Source of the DNA: Litorimonas sp964414555
GTDB taxonomy: Bacteria; Pseudomonadota; Alphaproteobacteria; Caulobacterales; Maricaulaceae
DNA length: 64,000 nucleotides
NCBI GenBank assembly: GCA_964414555.1
Contig: CAYPWW010000004.1
Coordinates: 5,416-69,415, forward strand
Reading direction: 5' to 3'
Part shown: one piece after another, positions 43,506 through 52,234 of the stretch
Layout of the letters: every line of letters starts with the position of its first letter
How positions within the stretch are numbered: position 1 is the stretch's first letter
Notes under the pieces: model-generated
What the model was told of the DNA's origin: nothing
Seen by the model: only the letters and a program-made list of their open reading frames with translations
Databases searched by the model: none
Translations under genes and position numbers: made by a program

Positions 43506-45503
43506 ATGTTACGTGAAATGATTGTCGGCCTAAGTGTGCTCGGCCTGTCGGGCGTCGCGACGGGACAGGAAAATGTCGAGATCGAAGAGGACATTGTTAT
43601 CCTCGTGCCAGCTCGCACAACGGATTACGTCACGGCCAAAGGCGTACGGCAGCGCGTCGATGCGCAGACCGAAACCATCGACGTCATTGTCCCAACTGCG
43701 CCAGAGGGCTTGACCCTCGCCCATCCGGCGGAAATCCTGAACACCGTCGCGGGTGTCAATATCCACCGCGGCTCGGGGCAGGAACATCTGACGGCCATAC
43801 GCTCGCCCGTGCTGACGGGCGGCGCTGGCGCGGGGAGTTTTCTCTATACGCTGGACGGTGTACCGCTGCGTGCGGCAGGCTTTGCCAACGTCAACGGCTT
43901 GCTGGAAGCGCCGACGGAAATCGCGGATCGGATCGAGGTTTTCAAAGGCCCCGGCCCAGCGAATTACGGCTCTAACGCGGTCCACGGCTTGATCAATATC
44001 GTGCCGGGGCGCACGTTCGGCGAGATCAAATTACAGGCGAGTTCGCGCGGTTTACTGACCGCGACGGGGCAGAAAGAGCTCGGCGATTTTCATGTTGCGG
44101 CCACACTCGGGCATGACGATGGCTTCCGCGATGACAGCGGTTTCGATCAACAAAAGCTGGTCGTCCAACATGCAACTGAAAGCGGAGGCTGGTGGATCGA
44201 TAGCCTGCTCGCGCTCAACAACCTCAATCAAGAAACCGCTGGGTTTTTGCAAGGTGAAGACATTTACCGCGACCGCGATGCGATCGAAACGAATGCCTTC
44301 CCAGAAGCCTTTCGCGATACGCAGGCCTTGCGTGGGCAGATGAAATTACGGCGTGAAACGCGGACGGGCACCATTATCCTCCAACCCTATGCGCGCCGCA
44401 CGCAACAGCGCTTCTTGCGCCATTTCGTTCCGGGGCAAGCGCTCGATAAGAACGGCCACACCTCTGTCGGTGTGAAATCCGGACTATATGCGCATGGCTG
44501 GAGCGCCGGCGTTGACGCTGAATATACGGACGGCTTCCAATATGAATTCCAAGAAAATCCGAACCGCTTTAGTTTCACGCAAGGCCTACATTATGATTAC
44601 GATGTGGCGGCGCTCGTGCTCGCGGGCTTCGCGACAAAAGACATCGACCTGTCATCACGCGCGAAACTACAGCTTGGTGCGCGGGGTGAATACACGTCAT
44701 ATGATTACACGAATAATGCCGATGTTGGGCGGTCGGGCCGTTTCATCCGCGTGGCGGATCGGAGGGATGATTTCTTTACCCTGACGCCGAAGCTCGGGCT
44801 GACCTATGATCTCTACTCTGCGACGGTGTTTGCGCGGGCCGCCAGAGGCTCTCGCGCGCCGCAAACCTCAGACCTTTATTCTGTGCAATTAAATCAAGTG
44901 CCGGGCGAAGCGGATGTCGAAACCCTCGATAGTCTCGAAATTGGTCTGCGCAACGACCAGTTTGAAATCACGGCCTTCTCTATGTGGAAAGACAATTTCT
45001 TCTTCCGTAACGCAAATGGGTTCAATGTCGTCAACGGCAAGACGCAACACCAAGGCGTCGAGGCAAGCCTCAATCTAGAGCTGGGATCAGGCTTCAGCCT
45101 ACGCGGCGCAGGAACATTGGCGAAGCACACATATAATTTCAGCGAGGATGTCGGCAGCTCGGCGAATAACATCACCGAGGGTGACCGCGTGGACAGCGCG
45201 CCGGATACGCAAGGCAATCTCGCGCTGATTTATGATGTGGATGCGTGGCAGAGCTATCTGCGCTGGACGCATGTTGGGTCCTATTTCACGAACCCCGGAA
45301 ATACGGCCGATTATCCCGGCCATGATGTCTTTACACTGGGCGGCAGTGTTTATGTGACCAACCAGATACAGCTCGCCGCGCGGATAGATAATCTGTTCGA
45401 TACGCGCTATGCGGACCGCGCTGACTTCGCCTTTGGCAATGAACGTTATTTCCCCGGCCGCCCCCGAACGCTGTTTGCGGGTTTGACCGTCTCGTTGGAC
45501 TGA
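43506..45503 (+). CDS. TonB-dependent outer-membrane receptor
   Basis: The 665-residue outer-membrane protein has a signal peptide (LSVLGLSGVATGQ), a plug domain (HPAEILNTVAGVNIHRGSGQ, YTLDGVPLRAAGF, IEVFKGPGPANYGSNAVHGLINI) and a 22-strand-type barrel. It would import a large ligand such as a siderophore, cobalamin or sugar using TonB; the ligand is not evident. The last residues (LFAGLTVSLD) lack the usual C-terminal aromatic. The start at 43506 was chosen because the longer open frame runs back inside the mscK-like gene and only here does a signal peptide begin. Confidence 0.88.
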   Translation: MLREMIVGLSVLGLSGVATGQENVEIEEDIVILVPARTTDYVTAKGVRQRVDAQTETIDVIVPTAPEGLTLAHPAEILNTVAGVNIHRGSGQEHLTAIRSPVLTGGAGAGSFLYTLDGVPLRAAGFANVNGLLEAPTEIADRIEVFKGPGPANYGSNAVHGLINIVPGRTFGEIKLQASSRGLLTATGQKELGDFHVAATLGHDDGFRDDSGFDQQKLVVQHATESGGWWIDSLLALNNLNQETAGFLQGEDIYRDRDAIETNAFPEAFRDTQALRGQMKLRRETRTGTIILQPYARRTQQRFLRHFVPGQALDKNGHTSVGVKSGLYAHGWSAGVDAEYTDGFQYEFQENPNRFSFTQGLHYDYDVAALVLAGFATKDIDLSSRAKLQLGARGEYTSYDYTNNADVGRSGRFIRVADRRDDFFTLTPKLGLTYDLYSATVFARAARGSRAPQTSDLYSVQLNQVPGEADVETLDSLEIGLRNDQFEITAFSMWKDNFFFRNANGFNVVNGKTQHQGVEASLNLELGSGFSLRGAGTLAKHTYNFSEDVGSSANNITEGDRVDSAPDTQGNLALIYDVDAWQSYLRWTHVGSYFTNPGNTADYPGHDVFTLGGSVYVTNQIQLAARIDNLFDTRYADRADFAFGNERYFPGRPRTLFAGLTVSLD

Positions 45504-45518
45504 CCTAAGTCGCGCCTC

Positions 45519-46583
45519 ATGCATATCCCTGATATAAAACTCGCACAGGTCGTAGACCGCTTTGACCAGATCACGGCGCGCATGAGCGCGACGACCGATA
45601 GTGATGAAATTGTCCAATTAGGCAAAGACTACGCCGAGCTACGCCCCGTCGCGGAAGGCGTGAAGAAACTACAAGCTGTGCGCGCCGAAATGGCTGACCT
45701 GTCAGAGATGTTGGATGATCCAGAAATGGCCGCAATGGTCAAAGACGAGTTGCAAAGCCTCAAGGATTCTCTCCCCGCGTTAGAAAAAGAGGTTTCTCTG
45801 CTGCTCTTGCCAAAAGACAAGGACGACAACGCCTCCATCGTGCTGGAAATTCGCGCCGGCACGGGCGGGGACGAGGCCGCGATTTTCGCAGGCGATCTCT
45901 TCGCCATGTATGCGCGTTACGCCTCGCTGCAAGGCTGGCGAGTCGAGGTCGAAACCCAGAACGAAGCCGACATGGGTGGCTTCAAAGAAATCGTGGCTAG
46001 TGTGTCTGGCGCGGGCGCTTATGGCCGCATGAAATTTGAATCCGGCGTGCATCGGGTTCAGCGCGTGCCTGTCACCGAGACCCAAGGCCGGATCCATACT
46101 TCTGCAGCTACCGTCGCGGTGCTGCCTGAACCCGAAGATATCGACATCGGCTTTTCCATGTCGGATGTGCGCGTCGATACGATGCGGGCGTCTGGTGCAG
46201 GCGGGCAGCACGTCAACAAAACCGACTCCGCTGTGCGTATGACCCATGTTCCCACGGGCGTCGTGGTCGTCTGTGATGCCAAATCCCAGCATATGAACCG
46301 CGCCAACGCGGAACGCCTGCTGAAGATGAAACTCTATGACATCGAAAAGCAACGCATCGATTCTGAGCGGGCGGAAGAGCGCGCAGGTCAAGTCGGGTCT
46401 GGTGACCGAAGTGAGCGCATCCGCACCTATAATTATCCGCAAGGCCGCGTCACCGACCACCGGATTAATCTGACGCTTTACAACCTCGATAAAATCGTCG
46501 CTGGTGATGCGTTGTCTGACGTCATCAATGCGCTGATTTCCGAAGACCAAGCCGCGCGGCTGGCGCAGATGGAAGCGGGTTAA
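45519..46583 (+). CDS. prfA: Peptide chain release factor 1
   Basis: RF1 ends translation at UAA and UAG. The 354-residue protein has the catalytic GGQ in ASGAGGQHVNKTDSAVRM and the family's C-terminal ERIRTYNYPQGRVTDHRI. Domain I at the N-terminus is complete. Decoding follows the stop-codon tripeptide loop around PEPED...IDIGF; the exact tripeptide was not fixed here. prmC, which methylates the GGQ glutamine and often follows prfA, is not present; a 53-codon gene follows instead, starting inside the prfA stop (TAATG). Confidence 0.97.
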   Translation: MHIPDIKLAQVVDRFDQITARMSATTDSDEIVQLGKDYAELRPVAEGVKKLQAVRAEMADLSEMLDDPEMAAMVKDELQSLKDSLPALEKEVSLLLLPKDKDDNASIVLEIRAGTGGDEAAIFAGDLFAMYARYASLQGWRVEVETQNEADMGGFKEIVASVSGAGAYGRMKFESGVHRVQRVPVTETQGRIHTSAATVAVLPEPEDIDIGFSMSDVRVDTMRASGAGGQHVNKTDSAVRMTHVPTGVVVVCDAKSQHMNRANAERLLKMKLYDIEKQRIDSERAEERAGQVGSGDRSERIRTYNYPQGRVTDHRINLTLYNLDKIVAGDALSDVINALISEDQAARLAQMEAG

Positions 46584-46744
46584 TGTCGCGCGAAAAGAAA
46601 CAGCGCTACCTGCTTTATCTCGTTTTATTGGTGGTACTGCTCGCGGGCTCAATCTTTCAGCATTATTACTCCAATGCGAAAGTGGACCGCTGTCTCGACG
46701 CGGGATTTGAATATGACTTCAATCAAAAGCGGTGCCTGAATTAA
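46583..46744 (+). CDS. 53-residue single-pass membrane protein
   Basis: A small gene starting in the overlap TAATG of the prfA stop. The product has a basic N-terminus (MSREKKQRY), one membrane helix (about 10-25, LLYLVLLVVLLAGSIF), and a short periplasmic tail with two Cys (VDRCLDAGFEYDF and KRCLN) that could form a disulfide. The stop is directly followed by the ATG of the next gene, so three genes are tightly packed. Function unknown. The tight coupling, sensible topology and paired Cys argue that it is real. Confidence 0.65.
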   Translation: MSREKKQRYLLYLVLLVVLLAGSIFQHYYSNAKVDRCLDAGFEYDFNQKRCLN

Positions 46745-47083
46745 ATGTATTGCGTCGCCTATCGTTTCACGCTGATCGCGAATAACTCCGAGACGCGGCG
46801 TCAGTTTATAGACGTCTGGTCGGGCTTCACGACTTATTTCCGTGAGAACTGCGGCGCCTTGGGGTCTCGCTTGCATCTTGGCGATGACGGGGCCTTTTAC
46901 GCCTATGCGCAATGGCCGTCGAAATCTGTGATGGAGGCCTCAGAGGCGGTGGCCCCGACGCAAAATTTCTTACGCTTGCGCGTCGCGTGGTCTGAGTTGT
47001 GTCAGCCGAGTGAGGTTTTGTGGCAAGGCGAGCTCTTGGTCGACATGCTGAAAAACCCAAATGAAACCGACACCCACCCTTGA
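46745..47083 (+). CDS. Small protein, possibly ABM-like dimeric alpha/beta barrel
   Basis: The 112-residue cytoplasmic protein reads YCVAYRFTLIANNSETRR, then a segment FYAYAQWPSKSVMEAS that resembles the beta-strand/helix pattern of antibiotic-biosynthesis-monooxygenase-type dimeric barrels. The match is by pattern only. It begins at the base after the stop of the 53-residue membrane protein gene, in the prfA operon. Function unknown. Confidence 0.6.
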   Translation: MYCVAYRFTLIANNSETRRQFIDVWSGFTTYFRENCGALGSRLHLGDDGAFYAYAQWPSKSVMEASEAVAPTQNFLRLRVAWSELCQPSEVLWQGELLVDMLKNPNETDTHP

Positions 47084-47143
47084 TTTTCGCCCCACCCCCC
47101 GCGATATAGCGCTCGACCCCACACCCAATATGCAAGGCTTTTC

Positions 47144-47479
47144 ATGATCCCCGGTACAAATTTTAACGACCGTCTCAAGGCGCAAAAAGAGGCGAAGCTC
47201 GCCATGCTCAAGCGTGCCAAGGAGAAAGAGCTCGATCCGGAAGAAAAAGCGAAGCTGATGGCTGAGCGCGCAAAGCGCAATGAAGCCCGTGCGATCCGAG
47301 AAGCCAAGCGCGAAGAAGAGCGCAAGCGCGAAGCTGCGGAAGCTGCAGCTGCCAAGGCAGAGGAAGAGCGCAAGAAACTGCTGGCGATTGAAGCGCAGAA
47401 GAAAGCGCAAGAAGACCTTAAGCGTGCACAAAAAGCGCGCCGCGATGCAAAATACGCCGCGCGTAAAAAGCGTCGTTAA
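47144..47479 (+). CDS. Highly charged coiled-coil protein (DUF6481-like)
   Basis: The 111-residue protein is almost entirely Lys, Arg, Glu and Ala (for example KAKEKELDPEEKAKLMAER) and predicts as one long charged helix. It starts MIPGTNFNDRLKAQKEAKLA and ends AARKKRR. The layout resembles the small alphaproteobacterial DUF6481 group (from memory). Function unknown. It ends three bases before the convergent ubiE stop. Confidence 0.7.
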   Translation: MIPGTNFNDRLKAQKEAKLAMLKRAKEKELDPEEKAKLMAERAKRNEARAIREAKREEERKREAAEAAAAKAEEERKKLLAIEAQKKAQEDLKRAQKARRDAKYAARKKRR

Positions 47480-47482
47480 GCC

Positions 47483-48259
47483 TTAGAGCTTCCACCCAGT
47501 GTGCAGGGCGGCGACGCCTGCACTATAATCCTGATATTTCACATTCGCGAAGCCTGCATCGCGGATCATCTCTGCGAAGACTTCTTGTTTGGGGAATTTA
47601 CGGATCGACTCTACCAAATATTGATAGCTGTCGCGGTCCCCTGCCAAGACTTGCCCCAGTCGCGGAATGACCGCGAAGGAATAGGCGTCGTAAAACGCGC
47701 GGATCATTGTCGCGGGCGGCGTCGAAAACTCCAAAATGCCTAGACGTCCGCCGGGCTTTAAAACACGTCGAAACTCGCGCAGCGCTGCCATACGGTCCGT
47801 CACATTTCGGATGCCGAAAGAGATTGTGACGGCATCGAAGGTAGCATCTTCAAAAGGCAGTTCCTGCGCATCGCCGCAGACACGCGTCAGATCTAGACCT
47901 GCATCTTTCGTCGCGTCGATTCCTGCGAGTAGCATTTGATCATTGATGTCGAAAATTACGGCAGAAGCCGCCGTCCCGCCACGGCGTAGGCGAACCTCGT
48001 CGGCGGCCTTAATAAATCGCCGCGCAATATCACCTGTCCCGCCGGCGACATCCAAGAGCGCCTCACCCGGTTGCGGGTTGAGGCGCGTGATCATCAAGTT
48101 TTTCCAGACACGGTGGATGCCGACGCTCATCGCGTCATTCATCAAATCATAGCTGTCCGCGACCGAGTCAAAGACGCCTTTGACGCGCATGACTTTCTCA
48201 GATGTCGGAACGGTCTCGAAACCGAAATCGATGGTCGATGTGGGAGATTGTTTGGCCAT
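47483..48259 (-). CDS. ubiE: Ubiquinone/menaquinone C-methyltransferase
   Basis: UbiE is a SAM-dependent enzyme that methylates the quinone ring in ubiquinone (and, where present, menaquinone) synthesis. The 258 residues show YDLMNDAMSVGIHRVWK, the SAM motif LLDVAGGTGDIARRF, VTISFGIRNVTDR and PGGRLGILEFSTP. Length is typical. It lies nine bases downstream of a LysR gene on the same strand, so it may be cotranscribed with that regulator. Confidence 0.95.
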   Translation of the reverse strand: MAKQSPTSTIDFGFETVPTSEKVMRVKGVFDSVADSYDLMNDAMSVGIHRVWKNLMITRLNPQPGEALLDVAGGTGDIARRFIKAADEVRLRRGGTAASAVIFDINDQMLLAGIDATKDAGLDLTRVCGDAQELPFEDATFDAVTISFGIRNVTDRMAALREFRRVLKPGGRLGILEFSTPPATMIRAFYDAYSFAVIPRLGQVLAGDRDSYQYLVESIRKFPKQEVFAEMIRDAGFANVKYQDYSAGVAALHTGWKL

Positions 48260-48268
48260 AGGAGCGGC

Positions 48269-49243
48269 CTACTCTGCCGCCTGCAATTTGGGAAGGGGCG
48301 ATGCGGACGCAGGGCAGGGATTCATATTGAATGTTGAGGCGACGCCCGTTTCAAAAAACGCGGTATCTTGGCGAAAGGCCCCAACCAAAAAGTCAAAGAC
48401 AGCGCGAATCCGCAGAGAGCGTTTTAGGTCTTGATGCGCGACGAGGTAGAGGTCTTCCATATGGGTGACCTCTGGCAGAATGCGGACAAGGTCGAGGTCC
48501 TTATTCGTGACACCACAAATTGGCAAAACGCCGATGCCATATCCATGGGCAAGAGCTTGGTCGAAGGCCCAGATTGAATTTGTGTTAAATGTTACGCGCC
48601 CTGTTTCATGGACGAGGTTGTCGTCTTCGTCGGTCAACCAGAGCGATTTGCCGTCCATGATCTGCGCGATAACGCCGTCATGTTCAGGCAGATCGGAGAG
48701 CGATTGCGGGGTACCTTTGCGGGCCAAATATGTGGGCGAGGCGAAGAGGCCGAAGCCGACTTTTGCAACCTTGCGCCCGATCAGAGAGTTCTGCTCGCCG
48801 GGGCTTTTCCAGCGCAGCGCGATGTCAGCTTCGCGCTGGGCGAGGTTAAAGTTCTGGAATCCGATCCCAATATCAATCAGCACATCTGGGTGTTCCGAAC
48901 GGAAAACCTGCATGACACCGGGCAACCAAGCCGTCCCGATTCCTTCCGTCGCCGACAGACGCACAACGCCAGAGAGGGAGTCTTCCAATGTCGCGGAAGA
49001 GCGATCAATCGCCGAGGCTTCCTCTTGCATACGGCGGATATGGTCTAACATGGATTGGCCAAAGGCTGTTGGGATCAACTGCCCGCTCTCACGCTTTAAC
49101 AGAGGCGTGCCAAAGTGATCTTCCAGTGCGCGAATTCTGCGCCCGACGGTTGGCTGGCTCATGCCCAGCTTGCGCCCCGCAGCGGTCAGCGAGCCGACCT
49201 CTGCAACAGCGAGGAAAATAGGATAATCAGACCAGTTTTTCAT
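48269..49243 (-). CDS. LysR-family transcriptional regulator
   Basis: The 324-residue protein has an N-terminal winged helix-turn-helix (FLAVAEVGSLTAAGRKLGMS, QPTVGRRIRALEDHFGTPLL) and a C-terminal substrate-binding domain. It is directly upstream of ubiE on the same strand and close to a divergent-free stretch before the reductase gene, so its target is not obvious. LysR regulators often act on a neighbouring divergent gene, but none is divergent here. Confidence 0.92.
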   Translation of the reverse strand: MKNWSDYPIFLAVAEVGSLTAAGRKLGMSQPTVGRRIRALEDHFGTPLLKRESGQLIPTAFGQSMLDHIRRMQEEASAIDRSSATLEDSLSGVVRLSATEGIGTAWLPGVMQVFRSEHPDVLIDIGIGFQNFNLAQREADIALRWKSPGEQNSLIGRKVAKVGFGLFASPTYLARKGTPQSLSDLPEHDGVIAQIMDGKSLWLTDEDDNLVHETGRVTFNTNSIWAFDQALAHGYGIGVLPICGVTNKDLDLVRILPEVTHMEDLYLVAHQDLKRSLRIRAVFDFLVGAFRQDTAFFETGVASTFNMNPCPASASPLPKLQAAE

Positions 49244-49301
49244 GCGATTTTGTATATCGCCTGGCCCGATAATGTCAATTTCATTCAGTAAAGAAGAAAA
49301 A

Positions 49302-50477
49302 TTATCTCTGCTCGAGGGTAAAGCTTAACCCTGCGTGTTCAACGAGCCGGTCCAGCAAAGCGTCGCCCATGGCAGGGGCGGGCGTATAGACACCGCCGCC
49401 CGTCGTCGTGCGGTCAACATTTTGCACAAGGGTCAAGGCGGCCTCTGCAATCATCTTGGAGGTTGAGCCATAGCCCGGGTCTTTGTCGCCTTTCACGCCA
49501 ACGATCACGCGCGCACCATCTGCGGCGTCACCGACGAACATCACATCATAAGAGCCCGTTTCGCGTTCGTGTTTGGACGGGCCTTCGCCGGGCTTGGGCG
49601 GGTTGTCGCCAAAGGGGTTGGCAGTTGCCATGCCCTTGGCCAGTTTCTCACCTTGCTCGCCGGGACCGGTCAGGACCATCTCGCCATATTGAAAATCTGC
49701 ACCATACATATGCTCTAGCAACGCGTTGGACCGATGAACGTTTTTCGTGTTGATCGACGCCATGATGAATGGTGTGGCCCAGCTGCCGAGGTCTTTTTCT
49801 TCGATCGGCTTATGGATGGGCGGTTGCTCTGGACCAGCACTTGGCGAGAGGGAGAAGGGGTCTTTCAACCAGCCAAGGATCTCTGGCTGTTTCTGGGCGC
49901 GTTTCATGGTTTCCATAAAGCTGGCCGCTGTCCCGCCAGAGAACGTGCCCTTCATCCCGCGAACGCGACAGCGCACACGCTGGGCCGGACCGCCGTGGTT
50001 GGCGATGGCATGGCGCTGCAAGAAATAAACGCCGAGGTCGAAAGGAATGGAATCAAATCCGCAGGACAGCACGATCCGCGCACCGCTTTTGGCTGCCACG
50101 TCGCCGTATTGATGGATCATGTCATGCATCCAGGCTGGCTCGCCACAAAGGTCGACATAATCCGTGCCGCCTTCTGCGCAGGCTTTCAGCAGAGGTTCGC
50201 CGTAAAGCTGATACGGGCCCACCGTTGTGATGATCGCTTTCGCGCGCGCCGCCATCGCGGCGAGGCTCTCTGGATCATTGGAATTCGCGGTGACGATCTC
50301 GACCGAGGCTGGCACGCCCATTTCATCGCGAACGGCGGCGAGCTTCTCGGCGTTACGTCCGGCCATGGCCCATTTCAGATTGCTGCTGCCATATTCGGCT
50401 TGCAGATATTCCGCCACTAATCGGCCAGTAAAACCAGAGGCGCCGTAGATGATAACGTCAAATTCGCGGTCGGACAT
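49302..50477 (-). CDS. Saccharopine-dehydrogenase-like reductase
   Basis: The 391-residue protein has an N-terminal Rossmann fold starting DVIIYGASGFTGRLVAEYL and the middle segment GGTDYVDLCGEPAWMHDMI typical of the saccharopine-dehydrogenase/trans-acting-enoyl-reductase group. These act on lipid or polyketide intermediates in some bacteria; the substrate here is unknown. The start at 50477 (MSDREFDVII) was chosen for the AAGGA about eight bases upstream and because the fold begins there. Confidence 0.85.
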   Translation of the reverse strand: MSDREFDVIIYGASGFTGRLVAEYLQAEYGSSNLKWAMAGRNAEKLAAVRDEMGVPASVEIVTANSNDPESLAAMAARAKAIITTVGPYQLYGEPLLKACAEGGTDYVDLCGEPAWMHDMIHQYGDVAAKSGARIVLSCGFDSIPFDLGVYFLQRHAIANHGGPAQRVRCRVRGMKGTFSGGTAASFMETMKRAQKQPEILGWLKDPFSLSPSAGPEQPPIHKPIEEKDLGSWATPFIMASINTKNVHRSNALLEHMYGADFQYGEMVLTGPGEQGEKLAKGMATANPFGDNPPKPGEGPSKHERETGSYDVMFVGDAADGARVIVGVKGDKDPGYGSTSKMIAEAALTLVQNVDRTTTGGGVYTPAPAMGDALLDRLVEHAGLSFTLEQR

Positions 50478-50583
50478 AAAAGGATTCCTTTGTGATGTAT
50501 CAAGAGAGCTGTCGGCACGCCCATCGGAAGACCGGCACACCGTTTCTTAGACTATCTACGCGTGAGTGAGGCTTTCGGTGTGC

Positions 50584-50976
50584 CTAAGGGATAACCGGGC
50601 CGCGCGAATGCGCGAGATGGCGATGCCAAAGCGCAAGGATGGGCGAGCCCAGCTCTAGCGCCATGCCGACCATTTGAAGGGGCTGTGGTGTCCCGACATG
50701 CAGATAGCTGTAAAGCCGCGCCAGACCCCCAATAAAGATCGCAAGAATCAGCAGTCGCAGGACGCCACCGCGATTGTCGATATCGCCCAGCACCCACCAG
50801 ATCAAAAAGAAGAGTGAAAGATAAAACGCCGAGAGATAGCGAAATTGATTGTCGAGCCCTGCCGTCACGGCGACACCGTCATTTGCTGCGGCGGCACCGC
50901 CGAACATACCCGTGACCGCGAAATAAAGCGGAATGAGCGATAAAATTATCAGAACGAATTTGAAAAGGCTGCGCAT
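50584..50976 (-). CDS. DUF4345-type membrane protein
   Basis: The 130-residue inner-membrane protein has four hydrophobic segments (about 5-24, 45-65, 72-90, 102-118) and the family-like stretch LDNQFRYLSAFYLSLFFLIW followed by RLLILAIFIGGLARLYS. Function unknown. It follows the strictosidine-synthase-like gene by 13 bases on the same strand. Confidence 0.75.
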   Translation of the reverse strand: MRSLFKFVLIILSLIPLYFAVTGMFGGAAAANDGVAVTAGLDNQFRYLSAFYLSLFFLIWWVLGDIDNRGGVLRLLILAIFIGGLARLYSYLHVGTPQPLQMVGMALELGSPILALWHRHLAHSRGPVIP

Positions 50977-50989
50977 GATATTCCCCGAA

Positions 50990-52078
50990 TTAATTTATGA
51001 CGGGATAAGGCATATGCGCCAGCGCGTCTTCATGCAAACTCGTCACGAAGAGTATGCCATTATGAACAATCGCGCCCGTGGCATCATGATAGGCGCCTGA
51101 CGGGTCTTGGAATGTCCGTAACACGGTTCCGTTCGCGTCCAATTGAACAATATGACCATAGGCGACAGCCTTGGGTCGCATCGCAGGCGGCAGGCGCATC
51201 GCGACTTTCCGTGCGCCGGGTTTATTTGCATTGGCATCCAACCAATCAGACCGCGGCGAGATTAGGCCAAGAAAGAACGTCGGCTCGCCTGTGCTCAGCG
51301 CTGGCCCGGGATTTATGTTATCCGGAAACCCCGGCATATTCGCGATCCATTCTGACATGGCGCCAGTCACGGGATTGATTTTCAAGACGCGATAGCGGCC
51401 CGTCTCATTGACGAGCAAGCTGCCGTCTGGGTGAATGGCCAAGCCATTGGGAAAGACGAGGCCGTCCGCGACGATGCGGGTTTGTTTGGAGCGCGGGTTG
51501 AACGCGAGCACGCGCCCTGTCCCGCGCGATTCCATGATCTCTAGCAGGGAGGCCGCCATCGTCGTGCCATGGGCTTTCGCGCCAAACTTCGTCGAGGCAT
51601 CGGTGAAATAAATCGTACCATCCGCCCCAATGTCCAGATCATCCGCATAATCGATGGATGTGCCATCAACCGTATCAGACAACACCTGAACCTCGCCAGA
51701 TGGGCTGACGGAGAGCAGGCCTTTATGTGCGTCTGCCACATAAAGCAGGCCTTCATAGGCCTCGATGCCTAGCGGCACGCCGCCCGTATTGGCGATTGAC
51801 TCAACCGAGCCAGATGCAGGGTCTATCCGCGTGATGTCGCCTGTCTGAGATGTCGCGTAGATTTTCCCGTCCAGTGCTGTCGCGTCTTCTGGCCCCAAAT
51901 AGTCGCCAACAGATATGCGCTCCAGATTGGCTAAGGCTGTATTCGGCGCAAAGTCATCGACAAAGCCGGGATTTTCAGGGGCGTCCCAACTGGCCGGGAC
52001 AATCGGCACGGGCGCAAAGGCGAGATAAGCGACAAGTCCCGCGATGAGAAACAACATGGCATAAATGGCTTTTTTCAT
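50990..52078 (-). CDS. Membrane-anchored strictosidine-synthase/SMP-30-like protein
   Basis: The 362-residue protein has an N-terminal hydrophobic anchor (AIYAMLFLIAGLVAYLAFAP) and a six-bladed beta-propeller with repeated blades such as GPEDATALDGKIYATSQTG, EGLLYVADAHKGLLSVSP and DLDIGADGTIYFTDASTKFG. The family contains lactonases and related hydrolases needing a divalent metal; substrate unknown. The propeller would face the periplasm. It is the first gene of a unit with the DUF4345 gene. Confidence 0.85.
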   Translation of the reverse strand: MKKAIYAMLFLIAGLVAYLAFAPVPIVPASWDAPENPGFVDDFAPNTALANLERISVGDYLGPEDATALDGKIYATSQTGDITRIDPASGSVESIANTGGVPLGIEAYEGLLYVADAHKGLLSVSPSGEVQVLSDTVDGTSIDYADDLDIGADGTIYFTDASTKFGAKAHGTTMAASLLEIMESRGTGRVLAFNPRSKQTRIVADGLVFPNGLAIHPDGSLLVNETGRYRVLKINPVTGAMSEWIANMPGFPDNINPGPALSTGEPTFFLGLISPRSDWLDANANKPGARKVAMRLPPAMRPKAVAYGHIVQLDANGTVLRTFQDPSGAYHDATGAIVHNGILFVTSLHEDALAHMPYPVIN

Positions 52079-52222
52079 AGCGCAGGCTTTCGTCTGTTCG
52101 CATTCAGGTCATGTGGATGCATGCTCCTACATCGACGCTAGGCCGCGATAGCGTGAAAATCCAGCCCCGCCTTTCTTGACCTCGGCGCAATAGCAAAGCT
52201 AAGCCTAGCCCTCACGGCAAAC

Positions 52223-52227
52223 GAGGT
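52223..52227 (+). promoter_or_regulatory. Shine-Dalgarno that argues for the ATC start
   Basis: GAGGT lies seven bases before the ATC codon at 52235-52237. For the in-frame ATG at 52298 the nearest purine run, GAGG, is only two bases away, too close to serve as a ribosome-binding sequence. Confidence 0.45.
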
Positions 52228-52234
52228 TGCGCAC

